From: an uncultured Bacteroides sp.
GTDB taxonomy: Bacteria; Bacteroidota; Bacteroidia; Bacteroidales; Bacteroidaceae
Length of the DNA stretch: 64,000 bases
Assembly: GCA_902492205.1 (NCBI GenBank)
Contig: CABUKU010000003.1
Span: forward strand, 62,001-126,000
Reading direction: 5' to 3'
Shown here piece after piece: positions 17,123 to 26,511 of the stretch. Each line of letters starts with the position of its first letter. Positions within the stretch are counted from its first letter, which is position 1. Below the pieces are notes generated by a model. That model saw only the letters and a list, made by a program, of their open reading frames with translations, was not told the DNA's origin and did no database searches. Position numbers and translations under genes: made by a program.

Positions 17123-18316
17123 ATGAGAACATCTTTTTTAAAGAGGAACGTAAAATTAAGTAAAAAGAGGTCGTTGATAGGGATGATATCCATTGCAGTT
17201 TTATTGGGGATTTATTTTATTGTAACAAGACCTCGTAAGCATGAACCGGACTTACCGACAGTTTCTACAGAACAAACACAACGGGATGATGTCGAGATTT
17301 ATGGTGAATATGTAGGGCGTATCCGTGCTCAGCAATTTGTTGAAGTGAGAGCCAGAGTTGAAGGATATTTGGAAAGTATGCTTTTTGCAGAAGGTACATA
17401 CATTAATAAGAATCAGGTTCTTTTTGTAATTAATCAGGACGTGTATAGGGCAAAGGCAGATAAAGCAAGAGCACAACTTAAAAAAGATGAAGCTCAGGCA
17501 TTAAAGGCTAAGAGGGATTTAGATCGTATCCGTCCGCTGTATGAACAAAATGCAGCCAGCCAACTTGATTTGGATAATGCTATTGCTGCATATGAAAGTG
17601 CAGTTGCCTCTGTTGCGATGAGTGAAGCCGACTTGGCACAGGCAGAACTTGAATTAGGCTATACCATTGTCCGTTCCCCTTTATCGGGACACATCAGTGA
17701 GCGTAATGTAGACTTGGGAACACTAGTCGGTCCCGGTGGAAAATCATTGCTGGCTACTGTTGTTAAGAGTGATACAGTGCTGGTCGATTTCAGTATGACG
17801 GCACTCGATTATCTGAAAAGCAAAGAACGTAATGTTAACTTAGGACAACGTGATTCAACCCGTTCATGGCAGCCAAACATTACTATTACATTGGCAGATA
17901 ATACAGTTTATCCATATAAAGGATATGTAGATTTTGCAGAACCTCAGGTTGATCCTCAAACAGGTACTTTTTCTGTTCGTGCAGAAATGCCTAATCCGAA
18001 ACAAGTATTGCTCCCAGGACAGTTTACAAGAGTGAAACTATTGCTGGATGTGAGAGAAGGCGCTATTGTTGCACCTACCAAAGCAATTACTATCGAGAAA
18101 GGCGGAGCTTATATTTATGTGATGAGAAAAGACAGTACCGTGGAAAAACGTTTCATCGAATTAGGTCCGGAATTTGGAAATAAGATGGTTGTGGAAAGAG
18201 GTTTAGGTCCTGACGAAACAATTATAGTTGAAGGTTTCCATAAACTGACTCCGGGAATGAAAGTGAGAGTGATAGAAGAACAGGCGGAAGTAGCCCAGAA
18301 CGACAAAAAGGATTAA
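17123..18316 (+). CDS. RND efflux periplasmic adaptor (membrane fusion protein)
   Basis: A 397-residue AcrA/MexA-type adaptor linking an inner-membrane RND pump to an outer-membrane channel. Seen: an N-terminal membrane anchor (about 18-36) without a lipobox cysteine, a lipoyl half-motif (RVEGYLESMLFAEGTYI), an alpha-helical hairpin (about 110-175), the second lipoyl half (YTIVRSPLSGHISER) and beta-barrel and membrane-proximal domains. It is the first gene of a three-gene operon with the pump only 3 bp downstream. Substrates cannot be predicted; multidrug or bile-acid export is typical of such pumps in gut Bacteroides. Confidence 0.93.
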   Translation: MRTSFLKRNVKLSKKRSLIGMISIAVLLGIYFIVTRPRKHEPDLPTVSTEQTQRDDVEIYGEYVGRIRAQQFVEVRARVEGYLESMLFAEGTYINKNQVLFVINQDVYRAKADKARAQLKKDEAQALKAKRDLDRIRPLYEQNAASQLDLDNAIAAYESAVASVAMSEADLAQAELELGYTIVRSPLSGHISERNVDLGTLVGPGGKSLLATVVKSDTVLVDFSMTALDYLKSKERNVNLGQRDSTRSWQPNITITLADNTVYPYKGYVDFAEPQVDPQTGTFSVRAEMPNPKQVLLPGQFTRVKLLLDVREGAIVAPTKAITIEKGGAYIYVMRKDSTVEKRFIELGPEFGNKMVVERGLGPDETIIVEGFHKLTPGMKVRVIEEQAEVAQNDKKD

Positions 18317-18319
18317 GTA

Positions 18320-21300
18320 ATGAAAGTTAGTTTTTTTATAGACAGGCCGGTATTCTCGGCTGTAATATCCATACTGATTGTATTGGTGGGAGTTATCGGA
18401 TTGATGATGCTTCCTGTCGATCAGTATCCGCAAATAACTCCGCCTGTGGTAAAGATCAGTGCATCTTATCCCGGAGCGAGTGCTTTAACTGTCTCGCAGG
18501 CTGTGGCTACTCCCATAGAACAGGAGTTAAACGGTACTCCGGGTATGCTTTATATGGAATCGAATAGTTCTAATTCGGGAGGTTTCTCGGCAACTGTTAC
18601 TTTTGATGTTTCTGCAGATGCAGATTTAGCAGCCGTTGAAATACAGAACCGTGTGAAGCTGGCAGAGTCACGTCTTCCGGCAGAAGTTATCCAAAATGGT
18701 ATTTCAGTGGAGAAGCAAGCACCGAGCCAGTTAATGACTTTGGTTTTAACATCGACAGATCCGAAATTCGATGAAATCTATCTGAGTAACTTTGCTACTA
18801 TCAATGTGCTCGATGTAATCCGTCGTATTCCCGGTGTGGGGCGTGTTTCTAATATCGGTAGCCGTTATTATGCCATGCAGATATGGGCACAACCTGATAA
18901 GTTGGCAAACTTTGGCTTGACAGTGCAGGATTTACAAAATGCATTGAAAGACCAGAACCGTGAATCGGCAGCCGGAGTATTGGGGCAGCAACCCGTAGAA
19001 GGTTTGGATGTGACTATTCCTATCACTACTCAGGGAAGGCTTTCCACAGTGGGGCAGTTTGAAGATATTGTGGTTCGTGCCAACTCTGATGGTTCGATTA
19101 TCCGTCTTCGGGATGTAGCAAGAATTTCTTTGGAAGCATCTTCATATAGTACTGAGAGTGGGATTAATGGAGAGAATGCTGCAGTGCTGGGCATTTATAT
19201 GTTGCCCGGAGCCAATGCAATGGAAGTGGCAGAGTCTGTGAAAAAGGAAATGAAAGAAATTAGTAAGAACTTTCCCGAAGGGATGAGTTATGAAATTCCT
19301 TTTGATATGACTACTTATATATCAGAGTCTATCCATGAAGTATATAAAACTCTGTTTGAAGCCTTGCTATTGGTTGTTCTGGTTGTATTCCTTTCTTTAC
19401 AGAGCTGGCGTGCAACATTGATTCCGATTATTGCCGTACCTATTTCTTTAATCGGTACATTCGGTTTCATGCTTATATTCGGTTTCTCGCTTAACATTCT
19501 TACCTTATTGGGCTTGATTCTTGCTATTGGTATAGTGGTGGATGATGCTATTGTGGTAGTGGAGAATGTGGAGCGTATCATGGAGGAAGAAAAGATAAGT
19601 CCTTACGAAGCTACGAAGAAAGCAATGAATGGGTTGACAGGAGCTTTGATTGCCACTTCATTGGTATTGGCTGCTGTATTCGTACCTGTGAGCTTTCTCA
19701 GTGGAATTACAGGACAACTCTATCGTCAGTTTACTGTTACCATTGTTGTGTCTGTGTTAATATCAACAGTAGTTGCATTGACTCTTAGTCCGGTTATGTG
19801 TTCGTTAATTCTTAAACCGGACAGCGGGAAAAGAAAGAATATTATTTTCCGTAAGATTAATGAATGGTTGAATCTTGGCAATAACAAATACGTTGCTGTA
19901 ATAAAGAAGATAATCAAGCATCCTCGCCGTGTATTAAGCGCTTTCGGTATGGTTCTTATCTTTATATTGCTTATCCATCGTTTGGTTCCAACCAGCTTTT
20001 TACCAGTGGAAGACCAAGGTTATTTCAAAGTAGAATTGGAATTGCCGGAAGGTGCTACTCTTGAACGCACACGGATAGTAACCGACAGGGCTGTTGCCTA
20101 CTTGCAAAAGAATCCTTATGTGGAATATGTGCAAAGTGTAACCGGAACCAGCCCCCGTATTGGCAGTAATCAGTCACGCAGTGAATTGACGGTTATCCTG
20201 AAACCGTGGGAAGAGAGAAAGAATACTACTTTGGAAGAGATAATGGCAAAGGTAAAAGAAGATTTGAAAGAATATCCCGAATCTAAAGTCTATCTTTCCA
20301 CTCCTCCGGTTATTCCAGGATTGGGAACTTCCGGCGGGTTCGAAATGCAGCTCGAGGCACGTGGGGAAGCTACTTTTGATAATTTGGTGAGTGCAGTGGA
20401 TACATTGATGTATTATGCTTCGCAAAACAAAGAGATAACGGGATTATCTTCTTCCTTGCAGGCAGACATTCCCCAACTTTATTTTGATGTGGACAGGGAT
20501 AAGGTCAAACTGTTGGGAGTACCTTTGGCAGATGTATTTTCCACCATGAAGGCATATACCGGTTCGGTTTATGTAAATGACTTCAATATGTTCAACCGTA
20601 TATATAAGGTGTATATTCAAGCTGAGGCTCCTTATCGTGAACACAAGGATAATATCAATCTGTTCTTTGTAAAGGGAGCAAATGGCTCGATGATACCTTT
20701 GACTTCATTGGGTAATGCTTCTTACACTACGGGACCGGGAAGTATCAAGCGTTTCAATATGTTTACTTCTGCTGTTATCCGTGGTGAGGCGGCTCAGGGA
20801 TATAGTTCCGGACAAGCAATGGAGATTATGGAACAGATTGCCCGTGAACATTTGCCGGAAAATATCGGAGTGGAATGGAGCGGACTTTCCTATCAGGAAA
20901 AGAAAGCCGGAGGACAAACGGGTATTGTAATGGCATTGGTATTCTTGTTCGTTTTTCTTTTCCTCGCGGCCCAGTATGAAAGCTGGATGGTTCCGATTTC
21001 GGTTCTTCTTTCATTGCCTGTTGCTGCTTTAGGAGCTTATCTGGGAGTGTGGATATGTGGATTGGAAAATGATATATATTTCCAGATTGGTTTGGTTATG
21101 CTTGTGGGATTAGCGGCAAAGAATGCCATTTTGATTGTAGAGTTTGCAAAAGAACAGGTAGATAATGGGGAAGATTTGGTAAAGTCGGCTATCCACGCTT
21201 CTCAGTTGAGGTTCCGTCCTATCTTGATGACTTCCTTAGCATTTGTCTTAGGTATGTTGCCTATGGTTCTTGCAAGCGGTCCCGGTTCGGCAAGCCGTCA

Positions 21301-21424
21301 GGCAATCGGTACGGGAGTATTCTTCGGAATGATATTCGCTATCATTTTCGGTATTGTGTTGGTTCCTTTCTTCTTTGTACTTATCTATAAGGCAAAGGCG
21401 AAAATAAAAAAGACAAGAGTATGA
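18320..21424 (+). CDS. RND efflux transporter, HAE1 family (AcrB-like)
   Basis: A 1034-residue inner-membrane proton-driven exporter. Its length and two-fold repeated layout (membrane helix, large periplasmic porter/docking loop, helix bundle, twice) match AcrB. The start MKVSFFIDRPVFSAVISILIV is characteristic. The proton-relay aspartates are Asp408 and Asp409 in GIVVDDAIVVVENVER, and the second helix bundle carries LVGLAAKNAILIVEFA with its conserved lysine. It overlaps the outer-membrane factor gene by ATGA (21421-21424), so the tripartite pump is translationally coupled. The drug range is unknown. Confidence 0.96.
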   Translation: MKVSFFIDRPVFSAVISILIVLVGVIGLMMLPVDQYPQITPPVVKISASYPGASALTVSQAVATPIEQELNGTPGMLYMESNSSNSGGFSATVTFDVSADADLAAVEIQNRVKLAESRLPAEVIQNGISVEKQAPSQLMTLVLTSTDPKFDEIYLSNFATINVLDVIRRIPGVGRVSNIGSRYYAMQIWAQPDKLANFGLTVQDLQNALKDQNRESAAGVLGQQPVEGLDVTIPITTQGRLSTVGQFEDIVVRANSDGSIIRLRDVARISLEASSYSTESGINGENAAVLGIYMLPGANAMEVAESVKKEMKEISKNFPEGMSYEIPFDMTTYISESIHEVYKTLFEALLLVVLVVFLSLQSWRATLIPIIAVPISLIGTFGFMLIFGFSLNILTLLGLILAIGIVVDDAIVVVENVERIMEEEKISPYEATKKAMNGLTGALIATSLVLAAVFVPVSFLSGITGQLYRQFTVTIVVSVLISTVVALTLSPVMCSLILKPDSGKRKNIIFRKINEWLNLGNNKYVAVIKKIIKHPRRVLSAFGMVLIFILLIHRLVPTSFLPVEDQGYFKVELELPEGATLERTRIVTDRAVAYLQKNPYVEYVQSVTGTSPRIGSNQSRSELTVILKPWEERKNTTLEEIMAKVKEDLKEYPESKVYLSTPPVIPGLGTSGGFEMQLEARGEATFDNLVSAVDTLMYYASQNKEITGLSSSLQADIPQLYFDVDRDKVKLLGVPLADVFSTMKAYTGSVYVNDFNMFNRIYKVYIQAEAPYREHKDNINLFFVKGANGSMIPLTSLGNASYTTGPGSIKRFNMFTSAVIRGEAAQGYSSGQAMEIMEQIAREHLPENIGVEWSGLSYQEKKAGGQTGIVMALVFLFVFLFLAAQYESWMVPISVLLSLPVAALGAYLGVWICGLENDIYFQIGLVMLVGLAAKNAILIVEFAKEQVDNGEDLVKSAIHASQLRFRPILMTSLAFVLGMLPMVLASGPGSASRQAIGTGVFFGMIFAIIFGIVLVPFFFVLIYKAKAKIKKTRV

Positions 21425-22812
21425 AACGATATATAAGAAAATATTCGGTGGTGGCAGTATGTGGTTTGTTGGCTTTATCTGCTACTTCCTGTAAAATAGG
21501 AAAAAGCTATGTGCGTCCGGAATTGAATATGCCGGAACAGATTGTGGATAACCAGGATTCGTTAACCCTTGCCGATAAGAACTGGTGGGAGATTTATACG
21601 GATGCTACTTTGCAAAACCTGATACAGAAGTCTTTGGAGCATAACAAAGATATGTTGATTGCAGCGGCACGTATCAAGGAAATGGCGGCACAGAAGCGCA
21701 TTAAGGTTGCCAATTTGTTACCTCAAATTGGTGGACGTATCGAAGCAGAACGCGAGCTTACGAATGATGGAGGGAATAATTTTGATAAAGATGATACATT
21801 TGAAGGCAAATTACTTTTTTCGTGGGAACTTGACTTATGGGGAAACCTGCGCTGGGCAAAAGATGCAGGAGTAGCCGAATATCTGCAAACGGTGGAAGCA
21901 CAGAGGGCTTTGCAAATGACGATTATTGCGGAGGTAGCTCAGGCATATTATGAGTTGGTTGCATTGGATAACGAATTATCTATTGTAAAGCAAACATTGA
22001 AAGCGAGAGAAGAAGGAGTGAAACTGGCTAAACTGAGGTTTGAAGGTGGTCTGACCTCCGAAACTGCCTATCAGCAGGCACAAGTGGAGTTAGCTCGTAC
22101 CGCAACTCTTGTCCCCGATCTGGAAAGAAAGATTTCTTTAAAGGAGAACGATATTGCATTTCTTGCAGGTGAATATCCTAACAAAATACACCGCAATTCA
22201 AGCTTGTCGCAATTTGACTTTCCAAAATCCTTGCCTGTTGGTCTGCCTTCCGAGTTGCTCGAACGTCGTCCCGACATCCGTCAGGCGGAGCAAGAACTTG
22301 TAGCGGCTAATGCGAAAGTGGGAGTGGCTCTGACTAATATGTTCCCCCGCATAACTTTGACCGGTAGTTATGGATTGGAAAGCACGGAACTTTCAAACTT
22401 CTTGAAATCACCTTATGGTCTGTTGAACGGTGCTTTGTTAACTCCTATCTTTGCTGCGGGAAAAAATAGGGCTGCACTGAAAGCGCAGAAAGCTGTTTTT
22501 GAGCAAACCAAGTATAAGTACGAGAAGTCTGTATTGTCTGCGTTCAAGGAAGTGAAGAATGCCATTGTGGATGTCAACAAGATGAAAGAAGTATATGATT
22601 CGCGCTTAAAACTGGAACAATCTGCAAAGAAATACGTAGATTTGGCACAATTGCAATACATCAACGGGGTAATCAATTATCTTGATGTGCTCGATGCGCA
22701 ACGTGGTTATTTTGATGCTCAGATAGGTTTGAGCAACGCTGTTAGAGATGAATTGCTTGCAGTCGTGCAGTTATACAAAGCTCTGGGTGGAGGCTGGCGT
22801 GCAAACAGATAA
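21421..22812 (+). CDS. Outer-membrane efflux channel lipoprotein (TolC/OprM-like)
   Basis: A 463-residue outer membrane factor completing the tripartite pump. A lipoprotein signal peptide ends in LSATSC with Cys24 as the lipidated residue, as in OprM/NodT-type channels. The sequence has the internally duplicated long helices of the family (around DKNWWEIYTD to AAARIKEM and again around ERRPDIRQAEQELVAANAKVGVA), with QYINGVINYLDVLDAQ near the C-terminus. It overlaps the pump gene by four bases. Confidence 0.94.
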   Translation: MKRYIRKYSVVAVCGLLALSATSCKIGKSYVRPELNMPEQIVDNQDSLTLADKNWWEIYTDATLQNLIQKSLEHNKDMLIAAARIKEMAAQKRIKVANLLPQIGGRIEAERELTNDGGNNFDKDDTFEGKLLFSWELDLWGNLRWAKDAGVAEYLQTVEAQRALQMTIIAEVAQAYYELVALDNELSIVKQTLKAREEGVKLAKLRFEGGLTSETAYQQAQVELARTATLVPDLERKISLKENDIAFLAGEYPNKIHRNSSLSQFDFPKSLPVGLPSELLERRPDIRQAEQELVAANAKVGVALTNMFPRITLTGSYGLESTELSNFLKSPYGLLNGALLTPIFAAGKNRAALKAQKAVFEQTKYKYEKSVLSAFKEVKNAIVDVNKMKEVYDSRLKLEQSAKKYVDLAQLQYINGVINYLDVLDAQRGYFDAQIGLSNAVRDELLAVVQLYKALGGGWRANR

Positions 22813-22869
22813 GGAAAAATAGCCAACTCGGCGGGGAATATTGCCATTTCGGGTATGAGGCAAATGGGA

Positions 22870-22877
22870 TAACTTTG
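22870..22877 (+). promoter_or_regulatory. -7 promoter box for the thioredoxin gene
   Basis: TAACTTTG matches TAnnTTTG and lies 39 bp before the ATG at 22917, so the thioredoxin gene is not only read through from the efflux operon. Confidence 0.55.
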
Positions 22878-22916
22878 CAACATCAATCAAGAGTATTAAT
22901 TTAAAGAATAAAAGAT

Positions 22917-23276
22917 ATGGAAATTATTAATTTGAATAAGGACAGTTTTGTAGAGAAAGTTGCAGATTATGAGTTATATCCCAAAGAATGGGATTTTAAA
23001 GGAGATAAGCCTTGTTTGGTTGATTTTCATGCTCCTTGGTGTGGCTACTGCAAATCATTGTCGCCCATACTGGATGACTTGGCTGAAGAATATGCAGGAA
23101 AAGTTGATATTTATAAAGTAAATGTAGACCAAGAGGAGGAATTGGAGAAAGCATTTAATATCCGAACTATTCCATATCTGTTGCTTTGCCCGCTTGGGGA
23201 ACAGCCTGTACTCACATTGGGAACGTTGACTAAAGATAAATTGAGAAAATTAATAGATGAAACTCTGCTTAAATAA
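22917..23276 (+). CDS. Thioredoxin-family protein (CGYC active site)
   Basis: A 119-residue single-domain thioredoxin fold without a signal peptide. The active site is APWCGYCKS (Cys42 and Cys45), with the cis-proline region IRTIPYLLL. The CGYC dipeptide differs from the CGPC of housekeeping thioredoxin and is closer to protein disulfide isomerase-like or stress-related thioredoxins, which changes redox potential. The N-terminal 25 residues extend beyond the minimal fold. It has its own promoter box and a downstream terminator, so it is probably monocistronic. The partner is unknown. Confidence 0.9.
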   Translation: MEIINLNKDSFVEKVADYELYPKEWDFKGDKPCLVDFHAPWCGYCKSLSPILDDLAEEYAGKVDIYKVNVDQEEELEKAFNIRTIPYLLLCPLGEQPVLTLGTLTKDKLRKLIDETLLK

Positions 23277-23297
23277 TTTCATAGATTAATGTAGTGG

Positions 23298-23332
23298 GTA
23301 GGGATAGCTCTTGTGGTTATTCCTACTTTTTT
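23298..23332 (+). terminator. Terminator after the thioredoxin gene
   Basis: GTAGGGATA (23298-23306) pairs with TATTCCTAC (23318-23326) allowing a G-T pair, and six T residues follow. It overlaps the 3' end of the convergent GH25 gene. Confidence 0.75.
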
Positions 23333-24204
23333 ATGGTTAACTTCTTCAGCTCTTCCAAAGTTCCGTTGAACACGTTTAAATCCACTTCTTCAGGAATACC
23401 TTCCACTAACCCAACATCTGTGTGTTGCCAGAAATGCCATTTACCTTTGTACTCCACAGAATCTACATAATAATGGGCAATCCAGTAAGGATAAGCATTG
23501 AACAATGAATCGTCCAGATACTTTGTTTTGAATTTGTGTGAAGCATAGAGAATGGGCTTCACTCCATAATGTGATTCTATCCTGTTGAGCCAAACTTTTA
23601 AACTACGCACAAGTTCCGTTTTGCTTTTACGTCCGATACGCTCTATATCCAATACGGGAGGCAAATCTCCGGAATCGAGTTTTACGGTTTTAATAAAGAA
23701 GTCCGCTTGCTTCAATGCATCGGTGTGGGGGTTGAAGAAATGATAAGCTCCCCGTATGAAGCCGTGTGCATGGGCTGAATCGAAGTTTTGGGTAAAAGTA
23801 TCATCGGCAAGGTCGCCTCCTTCGGTAGCTTTTAGGAAAACGAACTGAATGGGGTGGAAGTTGGCTTGGCTTTGGCTGAGTTGTTGCCAGTTTATATTAC
23901 CTTGATAATGGGAAATATCTATGCCGTGAATATCATACCCGTAGGGCATGCACACACCATATTCCTTATATCCGTTACAAGGTTTCCAACGGTAGGCATA
24001 AGGACGGATAAAAAAATAATAAAAGCCAAAAGAAAAAATAGCTACAATGATAATGCCCAATAGATAATAAATCCAGCGCGGCAACTCATGGGAAGTTTGT
24101 TTCTTACCCTTCTTCTTGCGAGGGGTGCTTTTCTTCTTTCCGGTAGGAGAAGTGCGGGACTTTCTTGGCTTATTAACAACTAATATGGGAGGTTCTTTTG
24201 GCAA
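23323..24204 (-). CDS. GH25 lysozyme-like muramidase, membrane anchored
   Basis: A 293-residue glycoside hydrolase family 25 protein. The N-terminus is very basic (about 11-36), followed by one membrane helix (about 43-66), so the catalytic domain should face the periplasm. Catalytic-site residues are visible: Asp96 in GIDISHYQ and the DxE pair Asp186/Glu188 in VLDIERI, plus FVFLKATEGG and AYHFF. GH25 enzymes cleave the MurNAc-GlcNAc bond of peptidoglycan. The only start near the 5' end is a TTG at 24204; a stop codon lies upstream in the repeat region, and no in-frame ATG precedes the membrane helix. It is downstream of the PPi-PFK gene on the same strand. Confidence 0.87.
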   Translation of the reverse strand: MPKEPPILVVNKPRKSRTSPTGKKKSTPRKKKGKKQTSHELPRWIYYLLGIIIVAIFSFGFYYFFIRPYAYRWKPCNGYKEYGVCMPYGYDIHGIDISHYQGNINWQQLSQSQANFHPIQFVFLKATEGGDLADDTFTQNFDSAHAHGFIRGAYHFFNPHTDALKQADFFIKTVKLDSGDLPPVLDIERIGRKSKTELVRSLKVWLNRIESHYGVKPILYASHKFKTKYLDDSLFNAYPYWIAHYYVDSVEYKGKWHFWQHTDVGLVEGIPEEVDLNVFNGTLEELKKLTIKK

Positions 24205-24291
24205 GCTTTTATAGTGATTAGCGTTATAGCGATTAGTGATTAGCAGTCAGTGATTAGGAAAAATTAATCACTAACCACTAATCATTAAATT
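24205..24291. repeat. GTGATTAG/CTAATCAC repeat region between PPi-PFK and GH25 genes
   Basis: An AT-rich stretch with multiple copies of GATTAGTGATTAG-like words and their complements. The pair AGTGATTA (24249-24256)/TAATCACT (24265-24272) forms a hairpin that may terminate or attenuate PPi-PFK transcription. The same words recur at 54284-54322. Confidence 0.6.
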
Positions 24292-25938
24292 CTACTTTCC
24301 TTGTTCAAGTTGCAGAGTCTTGGTAGGTTGGTCGCAAACTTCAGTAGGACCAAAGTACTGGATAGGACCCGGATAAACATAGTCGGTAGTCATAGCCCAA
24401 GCATCACGCTTGGCAGCGAATGTCTTGAATGGTTTTCCGTCAAGTTTAACCAATGCTTTCTGGATAACCGGTTTCATTTCGCCGTGACGACGTTCCATGT
24501 TCATCATCATTGTGATAGGCACACCGCCTGCAATCCATTGTTCGGCAGGAGCAGTTGTGTTGCGCACTGATGACATGTAACCTGTTTTACCGTTGGCAAT
24601 CAACATAGATGCTGTGTAACCCAATGAGTAGCAATAGTCTGCATCATAGTTGGAAGGAGCAGCGCAACGTCCTTCGTAACCGAAGAAGTGGTGTTGTGCA
24701 GCAAACTTGCCTACAAACTTGCCTTCTGCTTTCCATTGAGCCAACTTGGTAGCAACCATATCCGAAAGTAACTTTTCAGTTTCAATCAAAGAAACCTGTA
24801 CGTTTCCGTGAGGATCGCGGTCAAGTGACAACTGACGTGCTACGCCTTCGGGCAAGCTTGCATAGATTTCAGCGTTTGGCTTAGACAGCTTGCTGATGAT
24901 ATAGTCGCGTTGGTGAGACTTCTTGATGTGAGAGAATTCTTCTGCATTGTTTGCAAGGAAGTCGTTCAACTCGGAAATAAGGTTCTTCATGGCAGGGATG
25001 AACTCAATCAAACCTTCCGGGATAAGAACAGTACCGAAGTTGTTTCCCTGAGCGGCACGGTCGGCAACTACTTTTGCGATAGAAGTTACTACATCGTCCA
25101 AAGACATGTTTTTAGTTTCAACTTCTTCTGAGATGATACAGATGTTAGGCTGTACCTGCAAAGCACATTCCAAAGCGATGTGAGAAGCAGAGCGTCCCAT
25201 CAACTTGATGAAGTGCCAGTATTTACGTGCTGAGTTACAGTCGCGCTGGATGTTACCGATAACTTCCGAGTAAACTTTACAAGCAGTATCGAAACCGAAA
25301 GAAGTTTCAATCATTTCGTTCTTCAAGTCACCGTCGATAGTTTTAGGGCAACCGATCACCTGCACACCGTATTTCTTGGCAGCATAATATTCAGCCAATA
25401 CACAAGCGTTTGTGTTAGAGTCGTCACCACCAATGATAACCAAAGCCTTGATGTCGAGTTGTCTGATGATTTCCAAACCTTTTTCGAATTGGTCTTCTTT
25501 TTCCAGTTTGGTACGTCCCGAACCGATGATGTCGAAACCACCTGTGTTGCGGTATTCGTCGATAATATCAGAAGTCAGTTCGATATAGTTATGGTCTACC
25601 AATCCGCCGGGACCGAGGATGAAACCAAACAGTTTGCTGTCTTTGTTTAACTTCTTGATACCGTCGAAAAGACCGGAAATAACATTGTGTCCACCCGGAG
25701 CCTGACCACCGGAAAGGATAACTCCTACGTTCATAGCCGGAACATTTGCAGCTTCATCTGATTCAACGAATTGGATTAACGGCATGCCGTAAGTGTTAGG
25801 GAACAATTTCTTGATAGCTTCCTGATCGGCTACAGATTGGGTTGCTTCTCCTTCTTTTACCTTAACAGCACCTTTCAATGCTTTAGGAAGTTTTGGCTGA
25901 TACGCAGCTCTTGCAATTTGTAATGCACTTTTAGTCAT
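24292..25938 (-). CDS. pfp: Diphosphate-fructose-6-phosphate 1-phosphotransferase (PPi-PFK)
   Basis: A 548-residue phosphofructokinase of the long PPi-dependent class. It interconverts fructose-6-phosphate and fructose-1,6-bisphosphate using pyrophosphate, so it can work in glycolysis or gluconeogenesis. The PPi-type motif GGDDS (170-174) replaces the GGDGS of ATP enzymes, and PKTIDGD (catalytic Asp202 and Asp204) is present with the SGGQAPGGHN phosphate-binding loop. Length fits the plant/Bacteroides-type 'long' enzyme. It is probably transcribed alone, with a repeat hairpin after its stop. Confidence 0.95.
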   Translation of the reverse strand: MTKSALQIARAAYQPKLPKALKGAVKVKEGEATQSVADQEAIKKLFPNTYGMPLIQFVESDEAANVPAMNVGVILSGGQAPGGHNVISGLFDGIKKLNKDSKLFGFILGPGGLVDHNYIELTSDIIDEYRNTGGFDIIGSGRTKLEKEDQFEKGLEIIRQLDIKALVIIGGDDSNTNACVLAEYYAAKKYGVQVIGCPKTIDGDLKNEMIETSFGFDTACKVYSEVIGNIQRDCNSARKYWHFIKLMGRSASHIALECALQVQPNICIISEEVETKNMSLDDVVTSIAKVVADRAAQGNNFGTVLIPEGLIEFIPAMKNLISELNDFLANNAEEFSHIKKSHQRDYIISKLSKPNAEIYASLPEGVARQLSLDRDPHGNVQVSLIETEKLLSDMVATKLAQWKAEGKFVGKFAAQHHFFGYEGRCAAPSNYDADYCYSLGYTASMLIANGKTGYMSSVRNTTAPAEQWIAGGVPITMMMNMERRHGEMKPVIQKALVKLDGKPFKTFAAKRDAWAMTTDYVYPGPIQYFGPTEVCDQPTKTLQLEQGK

Positions 25939-26150
25939 TTTACTATTTCTATATTAAAGGTGTTAGTAATTCTATCTTTAAAGCGATGCAAATTTCGCTT
26001 TTTTTTCCGAATTATGAAAGCTAATATTCTTGAAAACTTAACTTTTTCTTATCGCAAGGCTGTATTTGCGGATAATTGCAAACTCCGTATTGCATTATGG
26101 ATATGTTCTCTGTTGCATTCTTTTGTTTTGTAAAATCACTTTCACCCCCC

Positions 26151-26195
26151 TTCACCCGTACGGAAAGCTTTTATAGGAAGCTGTTTCGGGGTGAA
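26151..26195 (-). repeat. 45-bp TTCACC/GGTGAA element, left copy
   Basis: Begins TTCACC and ends GGTGAA, with an inner segment containing GGAAAGCTTTT. Its reverse complement matches the element at 27429-27473 closely (about 80% by eye, with a one-base gap), so the two flank the lipoprotein gene in inverted orientation. Additional TTCACC-like and GGTGAAGG words just outside extend the palindrome. Confidence 0.75.
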
Positions 26196-26323
26196 CCCTT
26201 TGGTGAAGGCTCCAACTTTCTTTCCGTTCAGTTTATTTTTGTGTGGCAAGTGCATGATTTTTATTTTTATTTCGTTGTGTTTTGTTCCGTAACACCGATA
26301 ATTCTTTGTTTTGACGGCACTGA

Positions 26324-26419
26324 TTTAGCGTCCCACAGTTGTGGTACGATCGTCCCACAATCATGAGACGATCGTCCCACATATATGAGACGAACGTCCC
26401 ACAATTGTGGGACGCTAAA
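26324..26419 (+). repeat. 96-bp element of four tandem 22-bp palindromic units, copy 1
   Basis: The element runs TTTAG, four units of CGTCCCACA-N4-TGxxACG spaced by AT or AA, then CTAAA. Each unit is itself a palindrome; the last contains the perfect 18-mer GTCCCACAATTGTGGGAC. The outer ends also pair with each other. A second copy is at 48541-48636 with about five base differences. The 22-bp period is near two helical turns. Confidence 0.85.
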
Positions 26420-26478
26420 TTCTTCGGTACCTTTTACGGAAAAGACCTGTACAATAAAGAAAAGTAACCGCTTCTTTC

Positions 26479-26508
26479 TTGGTATTTATTGCATTTTCAT
26501 TACATTTG
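26479..26508 (+). promoter_or_regulatory. Promoter for the lipoprotein gene
   Basis: TTGG (26479-26482) and TACATTTG (26501-26508, TAnnTTTG) are spaced by 18 bp. The box ends only 3 bp before the ATG at 26512, implying a leaderless or near-leaderless transcript unless a later start is used. Confidence 0.5.
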
Positions 26509-26511
26509 TGC

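Larger units (their letters stand above)
25939..26511. other. Repeat-rich divergent intergenic region
   Basis: A 573-bp gap between the PPi-PFK gene (minus) and a lipoprotein gene (plus). It contains a TTCACC/GGTGAA element (26151-26195) inside a longer imperfect palindrome, a 96-bp four-unit palindromic element (26324-26419) and a promoter (26479-26508). No credible ORF was seen. Confidence 0.75.

Noticed and set aside
22838..22868. Terminator after the efflux operon (ATTGCC...GGCAAAT and CCATTT...AAATGG pairings)
   Set aside because: The stems are short, overlap each other and are not followed by a T-run; the segment more likely covers the thioredoxin promoter region.
26324..26419. Short CRISPR-like array because of evenly spaced repeats
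   Set aside because: The units are contiguous 22-bp palindromes with 4-nt centres rather than repeats separated by unique 30-bp spacers, and no cas genes are present.
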